A program made the translations under genes and the position numbers. DNA of 64,000 nt from Desulfurivibrio alkaliphilus AHT 2 (lineage in GTDB: Bacteria > Desulfobacterota > Desulfobulbia > Desulfobulbales > Desulfurivibrionaceae), in assembly GCF_000092205.1 (NCBI RefSeq), contig NC_014216.1, forward strand, positions 1,431,742-1,495,741, read 5' to 3'. The first letter of the stretch is position 1, and every line of letters starts with the position of its first letter. Under the pieces are notes generated by a model. That model made no database searches. It had not been told where the DNA came from and worked only from the letters and a program-made list of their open reading frames with translations. This document shows, piece after piece, positions 30,713 to 39,788 of the stretch.

Positions 30713-30812
30713 AAAACCGGACAACTCCGGCAAAATGCAAAGAAAGTAAGATACCGGCCCAAAAGGCCGCTGTCAAGGAGAATGCGCCGACAGGAAACGC
30801 ATTTTAAACGCT

Positions 30813-31247
30813 TTATCGCTCCAGAATCTTTTTCAAGTTCTGCAGTTCTTCCTTGATGCCGCTAAAGAACTCGGCGGGGTTTGGCTGGGCATCTGCCGCT
30901 GGGGCCTTTGCTGAAGCCTCGGCCGGCGGCCCGGCCGGCGCTGGTGCCCCAACTTTATCGGGCTCCCGGGGAACCCCTTTTTTTCGTTCCCGGGCCAGCA
31001 GCTTCTTGGCGCCGCTAATGGTGAACCCCTCTTCCTTGAGCAGCCGCTTGATCCGCAGGATATTTTCCACATCACTGCGCCGGTACAGGCGCTGGCGGGA
31101 ATTGGCCCGCTGGGGCGCCAGTATTCGGAATTCAGACTCCCAGTAGCGCAGCACGTGCTGCTTGACCCCGGTGATCTCGCAAACCTCACCTATTTTAAAA
31201 TAAAGCTTGTCGGGAATCCCGGGTCCCTGCTGCTCAGCGGCACTCAA
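30813..31247 (-). CDS. MerR-family transcriptional regulator
   Basis: A 144-residue protein with an N-terminal MerR winged helix-turn-helix: [26 protein letters not shown], then [32 protein letters not shown]. The C-terminal 50 residues are Ala/Pro-rich and end in a short helix, with no cysteine pair for metal sensing. The start is TTG with GAGG seven bases upstream. This gene follows ihfA in many Desulfobacterota genomes at the end of the pheST cluster; its target is unknown. Confidence 0.9.
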   Translation of the reverse strand: MSAAEQQGPGIPDKLYFKIGEVCEITGVKQHVLRYWESEFRILAPQRANSRQRLYRRSDVENILRIKRLLKEEGFTISGAKKLLARERKKGVPREPDKVGAPAPAGPPAEASAKAPAADAQPNPAEFFSGIKEELQNLKKILER

Positions 31248-31277
31248 AACCAGGCCTCACCATCGACCCGCCGCTGA

Positions 31278-31571
31278 CTACCGGCGATTGATCCGCTCCC
31301 GCACGCTCTTGCTGGGCCGGAAGGAAATCATGCTGCGCTTACTGATTTCCATGGGGTCGCCGGTCCGGGGATTGCGCCCCTGCCGGGGAGACTTGCGGCG
31401 GACGTTGAAGGTCCCGAACTGTACCAGCTTAATGGGTTCTTCGGCCAGCAGGGTCGCCTTCAAACGATCAAATACTATATCCACCAGGTCGGCGGCGCTG
31501 CGCTGGGAAAAGCCCATCTTTTCGTTGATGGCCTTGGCCAGGTCCTTGCGGGTCAGATTTGCGCGATTCAT
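31278..31571 (-). CDS. ihfA: Integration host factor alpha subunit
   Basis: A 97-residue HU/IHF-fold protein that binds and sharply bends DNA. The start MNRANLTRKDLAKAINEKMG and the beta-arm region FGTFNVRRKSPRQGRNPRTGDPMEI, with the tip RNPRTG, are typical. Its place directly after pheT (3 bp) matches the conserved pheS-pheT-ihfA order and favours IHF-alpha over HU. It may also serve as accessory factor for the integrase of the mobile element at 48-56 kb, which is inference. Confidence 0.92.
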   Translation of the reverse strand: MNRANLTRKDLAKAINEKMGFSQRSAADLVDIVFDRLKATLLAEEPIKLVQFGTFNVRRKSPRQGRNPRTGDPMEISKRSMISFRPSKSVRERINRR

Positions 31572-31574
31572 TTT

Positions 31575-34034
31575 TCAGGCCTCTCTTAGTTGACCGTGGA
31601 AACGCTGTTCCAGCATCTTGATGATCTTGCCGTGAACCACTCCCACTTTTTTATCATTCAGGGTCTGCTCAGCGTCGCGATATTGAATGGCAAATGCCAC
31701 GCTTTTACGCCCCGGTTCGATGTGCTTACCACGATAAACGTCAAAAATCTCCACCTGTTCCAGCAACTTGCCGCCGGTCTGCCGGATGGCCGCCAGCATC
31801 TCGCCGGCCTCCACCTCTTCCGGCACCAGCAGGGCCAGATCCCACTTGACGGCGGGAAACCTGGGCAGGGGTTTAAAACCCACCGCCGCCGGGCGGCAAT
31901 GGCTCAGGCCGGTCAGGTTCAGGTCAAGATAAAAGACTTCCTGCTTGATGCCAAATGCTTTTAAGACCGCCGGCTGAATTTTTCCCGCCTCGCCCAGCGG
32001 CTCTCCCGTCGCTTCCCGGTTCAGGCTCAACTGAAAGCCGGCAACCGCGTAAGGCGGCACGGCAGCAGCCGGCACCAGTTGCAGGCCAGACAGGCTAAGG
32101 CCGGCCAGCAACTCCTCCAGCACCCCTTTCACATCATGGATATCCACCGGCTCTTCGCCGTTCCACAGCAGCGGTGCCTGCGGATAACGACGACCGCTGA
32201 ACACCGCCGCCAGCTGTTCTTCTTCCCGGGGCAACTCCTGCCCTGCGTCAACATAAAAGACCTTACCCAACTCAAAGAGGCGCAAGTCCGGACTCTGGTG
32301 GTTGATATTATGGCGGGCGTTTTCCAGCAACCCGGGCAGCAGCGAAGTGCGCATCACCCCCAGTTCTTCACTCAAGGGGTTGAGCAAGGGTAGCGCCCGG
32401 CGCCGCTGATCTTCCGGGTCCAGCCGCAAGGTGTCGGCATGGGCCGGGTTGACAAAGCTGTAGTTGATCGCCTCGCAGCAGCCGGCGGCCAGCATCAGCG
32501 CCCGCAAACGCCGGCGGCGCTCGGCGGCCGGGTCCGCCGGCGGCAGCTCCATGGCCACTTTCGGCATGGCGGCGGGGATCTGATCGTAACCAATCAGGCG
32601 GGCCACCTCTTCGATCAGATCCACCTCCCGTTCCAGGTCCACCCGGAAGGAGGGGGGAATGATCCGCAGGGTGCTTGCATCGACCCGCTCACCGCGGATT
32701 TCAATCCCCGCCAGGACCTTTTCCACACTATCCAGGTCCAGGGTGGTGCCCAGCAGATCGTTAACCCGCGGCAAGCGCAGGGTTAATTCCGGCGGCGGCT
32801 GCACCCCGGCCCGATAATCGATGCCCCCGGGCATTACCTGCGCCCCGGCCAGTTCCTGAATCAAGCGCACCGCCCGCTCCATGGCCAGGGGGGCCAGTTG
32901 AGGATCAACCCCGCGCTCAAAGCGATAGGAGGAATCGGTGTTAAGCTTCAGGGCGGCGGCGGTGGCGCGAACACTTTTGGCTTCAAAACAGGCGCTTTCC
33001 AGCAGGATGTTAACCGACTCCGGCCCCACCTCGGAACTGGCGCCCCCCATCACCCCGGCCACCGCCACCGCCCGGTCGGCATCGGCAATCACCAGCATGG
33101 CGGGGGTTAACTCACGCTCAACACCGTCGAGGGTGGTGATCTTTTCCTGCTCGGCCGCCCGGCGCACCCGAATTTGGCCGCCGCTTAAGCGGTCGAAGTC
33201 AAAGGCGTGCATGGGCTGGCCGTACTCCAGCATCACCAGGTTGGTAACATCCACCACGTTGTTGATGGGGCGCAGCCCCACCGCCTGCAGGCGCTGCCGC
33301 ATCCAGGGGGGCGAAGGCGCAATCCGCACGTTGCGCAGCAGTCGGGCGGCGTAACGGTGGCAATCTGCCGCCTCCACCGACACCGTAAAGGGCACATCGT
33401 CGCCGGCCTGCTCCGGGGTGGGCAGCCCGGGGGCCTGGTCAACCGGCCGCTTCAGCGGCAGGCCGGTAAAACCGGCCACCTCGCGGGCAATCCCGATCAC
33501 CCCGGTGCAATCGGGGCGGTTGGGGGTAAGGTCCACTTCGATCAGAGTATCGGCCAGCCCCAGGGCCTCACGAAACGGTATGCCCGGCTTAAGGCCGGGA
33601 AAAAGTTCCGGGTCAAGGTCCATAATGCCGCGGCTGCCATCTCCTTCGGCCGCCAGCCCCAGTTCCTCTTCGGAGCAGAGCATCCCTTCCGAGCGTTCGC
33701 CGCGGATCTTGCTGGCCTTTATCTTCAGCCCGCCGGGCAGTACCATCCCCGGGGTGACCAGGGCCGAAAACATCCCGGCCCGAACGTTGGGGGCACCGCA
33801 AACCACCCGCCGCAGCTCGGTCTCTCCCTCTTCGACATCGCAAAGGGTCAGCCGGTCGGCATTGGGATGGGGATGCACCGCCGCCACTCGAGCCACCTTA
33901 ACCGGCGCCAACTCGGCATGCAGCGGCTCCACCGCATCAACCTCCAGGCCGAGCAGGGTAAGACGGGCGGCGATCTCCTCGGGACCGAGGTCGACGGCCA
34001 CATATTCCCGCAACCAGTTGTAAGTGAATTTCAT
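31575..34034 (-). CDS. pheT: Phenylalanyl-tRNA synthetase beta subunit
   Basis: An 819-residue subunit of the alpha2-beta2 enzyme that charges tRNA-Phe. It starts MKFTYNWLREYVAVDL at the ATG of 34034. The order is: an EMAP/tRNA-binding domain (residues about 40-150, VDAVEPLHAELAPVKVARVAAVHPHPNADRL), the B3/B4 editing domain, B5 with the DNA-binding-like fold, the catalytic-like core, and the C-terminal anticodon-binding FDX-ACB domain (FPAVKWDLALLVPEE, FDVYRGKHIEPGRKSVAF). A longer in-frame extension to 34271 has no family match and is left out. Confidence 0.96.
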   Translation of the reverse strand: MKFTYNWLREYVAVDLGPEEIAARLTLLGLEVDAVEPLHAELAPVKVARVAAVHPHPNADRLTLCDVEEGETELRRVVCGAPNVRAGMFSALVTPGMVLPGGLKIKASKIRGERSEGMLCSEEELGLAAEGDGSRGIMDLDPELFPGLKPGIPFREALGLADTLIEVDLTPNRPDCTGVIGIAREVAGFTGLPLKRPVDQAPGLPTPEQAGDDVPFTVSVEAADCHRYAARLLRNVRIAPSPPWMRQRLQAVGLRPINNVVDVTNLVMLEYGQPMHAFDFDRLSGGQIRVRRAAEQEKITTLDGVERELTPAMLVIADADRAVAVAGVMGGASSEVGPESVNILLESACFEAKSVRATAAALKLNTDSSYRFERGVDPQLAPLAMERAVRLIQELAGAQVMPGGIDYRAGVQPPPELTLRLPRVNDLLGTTLDLDSVEKVLAGIEIRGERVDASTLRIIPPSFRVDLEREVDLIEEVARLIGYDQIPAAMPKVAMELPPADPAAERRRRLRALMLAAGCCEAINYSFVNPAHADTLRLDPEDQRRRALPLLNPLSEELGVMRTSLLPGLLENARHNINHQSPDLRLFELGKVFYVDAGQELPREEEQLAAVFSGRRYPQAPLLWNGEEPVDIHDVKGVLEELLAGLSLSGLQLVPAAAVPPYAVAGFQLSLNREATGEPLGEAGKIQPAVLKAFGIKQEVFYLDLNLTGLSHCRPAAVGFKPLPRFPAVKWDLALLVPEEVEAGEMLAAIRQTGGKLLEQVEIFDVYRGKHIEPGRKSVAFAIQYRDAEQTLNDKKVGVVHGKIIKMLEQRFHGQLREA

Positions 34035-34113
34035 GCCCAAAAACCCTGGTAAAAAAAAGATCAGCGGCGAAGGCAGCCATCGGCTGCCGGCGGCACCGGT
34101 CTTTAAATGATGA

Positions 34114-35121
34114 TCAGAACTGGCGCAAGAAGCGCAGGTCGTTTTCGTAGAACAGGCGAATATCGTTGATGCCGTAACGGAGCATGGCAATCCGCTCCAC
34201 CCCCAGCCCGAAGGCAAAGCCGCTGTACTCTTCCGGATCGTACCCCACCTTGGCAAAAACCGCCGGATCAATCATGCCGGCGCCCAAAATCTCCAGCCAA
34301 CCGGTCTGCTTGCAGACCCGGCATCCCTTGCCGCCGCAGATTACACAACCGATATCCACCTCGGCGCTGGGTTCGGTAAAGGGGAAAAAGCTGGGGCGAA
34401 AACGGATGGCGGTTTGCGGATCAAATACCCGGGCGATGAACTCCGAGAGTACCCCTTTAAGGTCGGCAAAAGAGACCTTGTCGTCCACCAGGAAGCCCTC
34501 CACCTGATGAAACATGGGGGTATGGGTGATATCGGAATCGCAGCGGTAAACCTTGCCCGGGGCGATCATCCGCAGCGGGGGCCGGGCCTGTTCCATGGCC
34601 CGGATCTGCATCGGCGAGGTGTGGGTGCGCAACAGCCGACCGGCATCGACATAAAAGGTGTCGTGCATGGCCCGGGCCGGATGGTGAGGGGGAATATTGA
34701 GGGCCTCGAAGTTGTAGAAATCGGTCTCCACATCCGGACCTTCGGCCACGGCAAAACCCATGCCGGCGAAGATGGCACAAATCTCGGCCATCACCTGGCT
34801 GACCGGATGCATCCGCCCGGCGGGGAAGCGACGCCCCGGCAGGGTCAGGTCGGGCCGCTGCCCGGCCGCGGGCGCGGCGGCAGCCAGTGCCTCCCGGCGG
34901 GCGCTGAAGGCATCCTCGAGCGCCGCCCGGCTCTCGTTGGCCAGCTTGCCCAGCCGGGGGCGGTCTTCGGCGGGCGCCTGCCCCAAACTGCGCATCAGGC
35001 CGGTAAAACGGCCCTTGCGGCCAAGATATTCGACCCGGAAGGGCTCAAGCTCTTCCGGGTCGGTAATCTGCGCCAAGCGCGCTTCGGCCTCGTTTCGCAG
35101 CCGCTGGAGTTCTTCTTCCAT
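34114..35121 (-). CDS. pheS: Phenylalanyl-tRNA synthetase alpha subunit
   Basis: A 335-residue class II synthetase subunit. The N-terminal coiled coil ([16 protein letters not shown]) binds tRNA. Motif 2 is [24 protein letters not shown] and motif 3 [18 protein letters not shown]; the substrate region [19 protein letters not shown] is also clear. A CxxCxxxxxC-like set ([17 protein letters not shown]) replaces a plain loop, common in Desulfobacterota and Gram-positives. The ATG at 35121 is preferred over a GTG at 35130. It lies between rplT and pheT. Confidence 0.96.
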   Translation of the reverse strand: MEEELQRLRNEAEARLAQITDPEELEPFRVEYLGRKGRFTGLMRSLGQAPAEDRPRLGKLANESRAALEDAFSARREALAAAAPAAGQRPDLTLPGRRFPAGRMHPVSQVMAEICAIFAGMGFAVAEGPDVETDFYNFEALNIPPHHPARAMHDTFYVDAGRLLRTHTSPMQIRAMEQARPPLRMIAPGKVYRCDSDITHTPMFHQVEGFLVDDKVSFADLKGVLSEFIARVFDPQTAIRFRPSFFPFTEPSAEVDIGCVICGGKGCRVCKQTGWLEILGAGMIDPAVFAKVGYDPEEYSGFAFGLGVERIAMLRYGINDIRLFYENDLRFLRQF

Positions 35122-35181
35122 CGCTATCACATCAGCATTCCGGTCAACGTTACAGCGTAAGCGCTCATGGAGGTCCGCGAC

Positions 35182-35532
35182 TTAATTGCTCTGCGAGGTT
35201 TGCACCACGGCCGCGAAACCGGCCGGGTCCATGATGGCCAGGTTGGCCAGTACTTTGCGATCCAGGTCGACGCCGGCCTTTTTCAGGCCGCCCATCAACC
35301 GGCTGTAGGTGGTGCCGTGCTCATGGGCCGCCGCGCCGATGCGGACGATCCAAAGGCTGCGGAAGTCACGTTTTTTCTGCCGCCGATCACGATAGGCGTA
35401 GTTAAGGGCGCGATCCACCGCTTCGGTGGCGCTGCGATAAAGACGATGCCGGCCACCGACATAACCGCTGGCCTGCTTGAGTACTTTTTTCCGGCGGCGG
35501 CGCGCCTTGAATCCACGGGCTGCTCTGGGCAT
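35182..35532 (-). CDS. rplT: 50S ribosomal protein L20
   Basis: A 116-residue basic protein beginning [24 protein letters not shown], standard for L20, which is required early in 50S assembly. The middle segment [24 protein letters not shown] is strongly conserved. The start follows AAGGAG at seven bases. In many bacteria L20 represses its own operon by binding mRNA upstream of rpmI; the short 11-bp gap to rpmI fits such coupling. Confidence 0.97.
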   Translation of the reverse strand: MPRAARGFKARRRRKKVLKQASGYVGGRHRLYRSATEAVDRALNYAYRDRRQKKRDFRSLWIVRIGAAAHEHGTTYSRLMGGLKKAGVDLDRKVLANLAIMDPAGFAAVVQTSQSN

Positions 35533-35543
35533 GACTGCTCTCC

Positions 35544-35741
35544 TTAAAGATACGGAAGTATACGCTTAATACCGGCCGCGTTGGTGGCATCGACGATGGC
35601 ACCCTGGCGCAGACCGCGCTTCCTCTTGGTGGTTTTCTTGGTGAGAATATGGTTGGCAAAGGCCTTGCGCCGAGCCACCTTACCGGTGCCGGTGCATTTG
35701 AAGCGCTTGGCCGCTCCCCGGTTGGTTTTCATCTTAGGCAT
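35544..35741 (-). CDS. rpmI: 50S ribosomal protein L35
   Basis: A 65-residue basic protein [20 protein letters not shown], with [22 protein letters not shown] in the body, the standard L35 pattern. AAGGAG stands six bases before the ATG. It lies 17 bp after infC and 11 bp before rplT in the conserved infC-rpmI-rplT operon. Confidence 0.97.
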   Translation of the reverse strand: MPKMKTNRGAAKRFKCTGTGKVARRKAFANHILTKKTTKRKRGLRQGAIVDATNAAGIKRILPYL

Positions 35742-35758
35742 TGCTTACTCCTTAACAG

Positions 35759-36301
35759 TTATTTATTGGGGCCGACCAGCATGGTCATCTGCCGCCCTTC
35801 CATTTTAGGCGCCTGCAGCACGGTGGCCACTTCCGTCAACTCCTGGGCGATCCGATTAAGAACCTCGACCCCCAGGGTGTCGGCATAAACGATCTCCCGC
35901 CCCCGAAAACGCAGAGTCACCTTGACCTTGTTGTTCTGGTCGAGAAATTTTTTAATATTTTTAATTTTAAAGTCCAGGTCGTGTTTTTCGGTCTTGGGGC
36001 GCAGCTTGATTTCCTTGACCTCGACCACCGCCTGTTTCTTCTTGGCGTCCTGCTGTTTTTTGCTCAGCTCGTAGCGGTATTTGCCGTAATCCATGATTCG
36101 GCAAACCGGGGGCTTGGCGGTGGGTGAAACCTCCACCAGATCCAGCCCGCTCTCTTCCGCCTTCATCAGGGCCTCCCGCGGAGTCATGATCCCCAGCTGA
36201 CTACCATCTTCATCGATCAGCCGCACTTCATCACAGCGGATCTGCTGGTTGGTCCTGGCCCTTACTTCCTTTTTTTCCGGCTCTTTGCGTCTTCCCTTAA
36301 T
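35759..36301 (-). CDS. infC: Translation initiation factor IF-3 with AUU start codon
   Basis: A 180-residue IF-3, which keeps 30S and 50S subunits apart and checks the start codon. The N-terminal domain (NQQIRCDEVRLIDEDGSQLGIM) extends well upstream of the first usual start codon (GTG at 36226). Reading back in frame gives KGRRKEPEKKEVRARTNQQIR, ending at an ATT at 36299-36301 with GGGAGG nine bases before it. AUU starts are the known basis of IF-3 autoregulation. The C-terminal domain is clear (KEIKLRPKTEKHDLDFKIKN, VKVTLRFRGREI). It ends 17 bp before rpmI. Confidence 0.95.
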   Translation of the reverse strand: MKGRRKEPEKKEVRARTNQQIRCDEVRLIDEDGSQLGIMTPREALMKAEESGLDLVEVSPTAKPPVCRIMDYGKYRYELSKKQQDAKKKQAVVEVKEIKLRPKTEKHDLDFKIKNIKKFLDQNNKVKVTLRFRGREIVYADTLGVEVLNRIAQELTEVATVLQAPKMEGRQMTMLVGPNK

Positions 36302-36316
36302 GGTACCCGTCCTCCC
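36299..36316 (-). promoter_or_regulatory. infC translation start: Shine-Dalgarno GGGAGG plus ATT initiator
   Basis: On the minus strand GGGAGG (36311-36316) is followed after nine bases by ATT (36299-36301) in frame with IF-3. No ATG, GTG or TTG in this frame lies near a comparable ribosome site upstream of the conserved N-terminal domain. Confidence 0.85.
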
Positions 36317-36549
36317 GTTTCAAATGAAACCCGCAACCACAGCCCGGTCGTTCAAACGGTTGCTTGCCAAAACCAGTTGGCCTTGGCAACACCATGAACT
36401 GAACTGCATGGGCCCGGGCCCGGTTCACTCCGGCGAGTGCAGATGCAACCTTGAACCCGCCTTGCCCCGCAAACTGCCTCCGGCACAACCGGAAGCTACG
36501 TAAACGGGGATATATAACATATTCACCCAGGATTGCGCCAACAAATTCG

Positions 36550-38490
36550 TCATTGACCCACAGGATCACTCTCCTGGTTAACGGTTACTTCCGCCGCCAC
36601 CAGGGCGGCAAACTCGCTCACCGGCATGGGCGGCAGATTTTTACCGTCCCGCTGCCGCACCGTCACCGTGCCCTCGGCGGCTTCCTTGTCGCCGACGATC
36701 AGCATGTAGGGGATTTTCTGCAGCTGGGCCTCGCGGATCTTGTAATTGAGTTTTTCGTTGCGCAGATCCTTTTCCACCCGCACCCCGGCCCGGCGCAAGG
36801 CGGCGTAGACCTCTTCCCCGTAGTCAAGCTGGGCGTCGGTGATGTTGCAGATACGGGCCTGCACCGGCGCCAGCCAGAGCGGGAAGGCGCCGGCGTAGTG
36901 CTCGATCAGGACCCCGAAAAAGCGCTCCAGCGATCCCATCAGGGCCCGATGAATCATGATGGGCCGGTGCTCACGGCCATCTTCACCGGTATAACCCAAC
37001 TCAAAACGCTCCGGCAGGTTGAAATCCACCTGAATGGTGGAACACTGCCAGGCCCGACCCAGCACATCTTTGATCTTGATGTCGATCTTGGGCCCGTAAA
37101 AAACCCCTTCGCCGGGATCCAGGCTGTAGCTCAGCCCTTTTTTCTCCAGCGCGGCCTGCAGGGCGGCAGTGGAGCGGTCCCAGTTTTCATCGCTGCCGAC
37201 ATACTTTTCCGGCCGGGTGGAGAGATAGATATCGTAATCGGCAAAACCAAACGCCTGCAAAATATGGAGGTTGAGATCAAGAATGCGGAAAATCTCTTCC
37301 TCCAGGTGATCGGGGCGGCAGAAGATATGGGCGTCATCCTGGGTAAAGCCCCGCACCCGCATCAGACCGTGCAAAGCGCCGGTCTTTTCAAAGCGATAAA
37401 CGGTCCCCAGTTCGCACCAGCGCAGGGGAAACTCCCGGTAGCTGCGCTTGCGGGTTTTATAGATGGCGATATGAAAAGGACAGTTCATGGGCTTGAGCTG
37501 GTACTGCACCTCCTCGACTTCCATGGGGGAGTACATGTTCTCGCCGTAAAAGTCCAGGTGGCCACTGGTCTGCCACAGCTCACGCCGGGCAATGTGAGGG
37601 GTGGACAGCAGCTCGTAACCGTGCCGGTAATGCTCGTCGCGCCAGTAATCCTCAATCAGCCGCCGCAGCAGGGCCCCTTTGGGCTGCCACAAAATCAGGC
37701 CCGGGCCGATCTGGTCCTGAATGGTGAATAACTCAAGCTCCTTGCCCAGCTTGCGATGGTCCCGCTTCTTGGCTTCTTCCAGGCGCTCCAGGTAGGCGCG
37801 CAGCTCCTTTTTGTCGAAAAAGGCCGTACCATAAATGCGCTGCAGCATTCGGTTGTTTTCGTCTCCACGCCAGTAAGCGCCGGCCAGGCGGGTCAGCTTG
37901 AAAGCCTTGAGCCAGCCGGTGGACGGCAGGTGCGGGCCCCGGCACAGATCGACAAAATTGCCCTGACTGTAAAGACTTACCTGATCATCTTCAATCTCGT
38001 CAAGCAGCTCCAGCTTATAGTTCTGCCCCTGCTGCCGGAAAAACTCCAGGGCCTCGGCCCGGCTCACCTCCCGGCGCTCAAAGGGGCGGTCGGCCGTGGC
38101 GATCTCGGCCATCAACGCTTCGATTTTTTCCAAATCCGCCGGGGTAAAGGGCTGCTGGCGATCGAAATCGTAGTAAAAACCATCGGCGGTGGCCGGCCCG
38201 ATGGTGACCTGAACCTCATCGCCGTACAACTCCAGCACCGCCTCGGCCATCACGTGGGCCGCGCTGTGGCGAAGAATCTCCAGGGCCTCGGGGCTCTCCG
38301 GGGTAATGACCGCCACCTCACCGCCGCTGTTCAGGGGAGCGGCAAGGTCTACCAGCCGGTCGCCAACCTGCAAGGCCAGAGCCCGCTTGCGCACCTTGTT
38401 GGAAAACATCTCCTTGAGTGCCTGGGCGGCAGTGGTGCCGGCGGGAAAATTCCGGCTCTGTTCGGCGTTGGTCAGGGTAATTTCGGTCAT
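36550..38490 (-). CDS. thrS: Threonyl-tRNA synthetase
   Basis: A 646-residue class II synthetase. Domains in order: TGS (residues 1-60), the editing domain with ILRHSAAHVMAEAV (the HxxxH site) and a conserved LCRGPHLPSTG, the catalytic core with the zinc cysteine in LKPMNCPFHIAIYK, motif 2 YRFEKTGALHGLMRVRGFTQDDAHIF, motif 3 HRALMGSLERFFGVLIEH, and the anticodon-binding domain (YALRRAGVRVE-like, ending with QRDGKNLPPMPVSEF). I chose the ATG at 38490, which begins MTEITLTNAEQ; an upstream GTG at 38532 would run into a palindromic repeat. It heads the translation-gene cluster. Confidence 0.95.
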   Translation of the reverse strand: MTEITLTNAEQSRNFPAGTTAAQALKEMFSNKVRKRALALQVGDRLVDLAAPLNSGGEVAVITPESPEALEILRHSAAHVMAEAVLELYGDEVQVTIGPATADGFYYDFDRQQPFTPADLEKIEALMAEIATADRPFERREVSRAEALEFFRQQGQNYKLELLDEIEDDQVSLYSQGNFVDLCRGPHLPSTGWLKAFKLTRLAGAYWRGDENNRMLQRIYGTAFFDKKELRAYLERLEEAKKRDHRKLGKELELFTIQDQIGPGLILWQPKGALLRRLIEDYWRDEHYRHGYELLSTPHIARRELWQTSGHLDFYGENMYSPMEVEEVQYQLKPMNCPFHIAIYKTRKRSYREFPLRWCELGTVYRFEKTGALHGLMRVRGFTQDDAHIFCRPDHLEEEIFRILDLNLHILQAFGFADYDIYLSTRPEKYVGSDENWDRSTAALQAALEKKGLSYSLDPGEGVFYGPKIDIKIKDVLGRAWQCSTIQVDFNLPERFELGYTGEDGREHRPIMIHRALMGSLERFFGVLIEHYAGAFPLWLAPVQARICNITDAQLDYGEEVYAALRRAGVRVEKDLRNEKLNYKIREAQLQKIPYMLIVGDKEAAEGTVTVRQRDGKNLPPMPVSEFAALVAAEVTVNQESDPVGQ

Positions 38491-38520
38491 GGCTAGTCCA
38501 ACTGGGGCATAATAAAAAAA

Positions 38521-38554
38521 GTAAGCGGCCACAGGGTGCCCGGTGACCGCTTAC
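38521..38554. repeat. Short palindromic repeat R6, possible internal-deletion derivative
   Basis: A 34-bp palindrome with ends GTAAGCGG and CCGCTTAC and a CACAGGGTGCC core. The ends and the CACAGGGTGCC block recur in copy R5 (28135-28243), so this looks like a copy that lost its middle. It lies 31 bp upstream of thrS. Confidence 0.55.
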
Positions 38555-38679
38555 TCGATGAAAAAAATCGTCACTTTTAAGGGTAGCCGGTGAGCCGTTG
38601 GCAAAGCAAAGCTCCGCCGGGATGGGGCCGGCAGTGCCGGCAATCCTTACGGAGCCTGGTCGTGTTTCGGTTGTTACGC

Positions 38680-38754
38680 TGGTAGGCGCGGGCGGGATTG
38701 AACCGCCGACTTCTACCGTGTCAAGGTAGCGCTCTCCCACTGAGCTACGCGCCT
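38680..38754 (-). tRNA. tRNA-Val (anticodon GAC)
   Basis: On the minus strand a 75-nt cloverleaf: acceptor AGGCGCG/CGCGCCT, D arm GCTC-AGTGGGA-GAGC, anticodon stem CTACC/GGTAG around TTGACAC, T arm GGCGG-TTCAATC-CCGCC. ACCA is encoded at the 3' end. GAC reads valine GUC/GUU. Confidence 0.95.
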
Positions 38755-38839
38755 GCGCCAAGTCTGAAGCGGAAAGGAATTACCAACTCGCCGGGCAACT
38801 GTCAAGATTAAACTTGGTGGACATCAACGGTTTAGCCGG

Positions 38840-39442
38840 TTACTGCTGCTGGCGGGAGGCGATGGCCCGGGACAGGGTTAGCTCATCGGCATACTTGATG
38901 TCCATCCCCATGGGGATGCCGCAGGCCAGGCGGGTAATCCTTACCTTGCTGTTTTCCTGCAAATGGCGAATCAGATAGGCGGCGGTGGCCTCTCCCGGCA
39001 CCGTGGAGCTGGTGGCGATCAAAACCTCGTTGACCTGGTCCCGCCGAATTCTTTCCAGCAACCGGTCGATTTTCAACTCACCCGGTCCGATACCATCCGC
39101 CGGCGAGAGCACCCCATGGAGGATGTGATACTTGCCCTTGAAGGAAGCGGTTTTTTCAATGGCCACCAGATCGGCGGGTTCCTCCACCACGCAGACCAGG
39201 CCCTGCTCACGGTCGGGATTGCAGCAGATCTCGCAGGGATCAGCTTCAGAAAAGGCGCAGCAGGTTGAGCACATGGTGATCAACTGGTGGAGTTCGGTAA
39301 GACTCTTGGCCAGGGCTTGGGCCTCCACCGCCGGTCGGCGCAACAAATGCATGGCCAGACGGCTGGCGGTCTTGCGGCCGACTCCGGGCAGGCGGCCAAA
39401 ATCGGCGATCAACCTGGCCAGGGCGGGAGGGATAACATTCAT
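38840..39442 (-). CDS. recR: Recombination mediator protein RecR
   Basis: A 200-residue protein that loads RecA at gaps with RecF/RecO. It has the N-terminal helix-hairpin-helix LIADFGRLPGVGRKTASRLAMHLLR, a zinc finger CSTCCAFSEADPCEICCNPDR, and the Toprim domain starting VCVVEEPADLVAIEKT with the conserved YHILHGVLSPADGIGP. The C terminus has ARLACGIPMGMDIKYADELTLSRA. It lies 19 bp after ybaB, as in the common dnaX-ybaB-recR operon. Confidence 0.96.
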   Translation of the reverse strand: MNVIPPALARLIADFGRLPGVGRKTASRLAMHLLRRPAVEAQALAKSLTELHQLITMCSTCCAFSEADPCEICCNPDREQGLVCVVEEPADLVAIEKTASFKGKYHILHGVLSPADGIGPGELKIDRLLERIRRDQVNEVLIATSSTVPGEATAAYLIRHLQENSKVRITRLACGIPMGMDIKYADELTLSRAIASRQQQ

Positions 39443-39461
39443 GGCAAGCGCGGCGACCTGG

Positions 39462-39770
39462 TTAAAAAAGGCCGGGGATATTCATGCCGCCGGTCAACTT
39501 ACCCATTTCCTTCTGGATCATCTCCTGGGCCCGGGCCATTGCATCGTTGACCGCCGCCATCACCAGATCCCTGAGCATGTCGGGATCTTCCGGGTTGATC
39601 ACCTCCGGCTCAATCTTCAACTCAACCAGTTGGTGGCGGCCATTGACCGTGGCCTGCACCATGCCGCCGCCGACACTGGAAGTCACCGTGCGTTCGGCCA
39701 ACTCAGCCTGGAGACCGGCCATTTTTTGCTGAAACTGCTGGGCCTGCTGCATAAGCTGCTGCATGTCCAT
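39462..39770 (-). CDS. ybaB: YbaB/EbfC family nucleoid-associated protein
   Basis: A 102-residue protein starting MDMQQLMQQAQQFQQKMAGLQAEL, with the central strand segment GMVQATVNGRHQLVELKIEPEVI and a helical C terminus. Family members form DNA-binding dimers. AGGAGG lies seven bases before the ATG. Its position between dnaX and recR is the standard arrangement. Confidence 0.95.
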   Translation of the reverse strand: MDMQQLMQQAQQFQQKMAGLQAELAERTVTSSVGGGMVQATVNGRHQLVELKIEPEVINPEDPDMLRDLVMAAVNDAMARAQEMIQKEMGKLTGGMNIPGLF

Positions 39771-39788
39771 AAAAAGACCTCCTAAACC

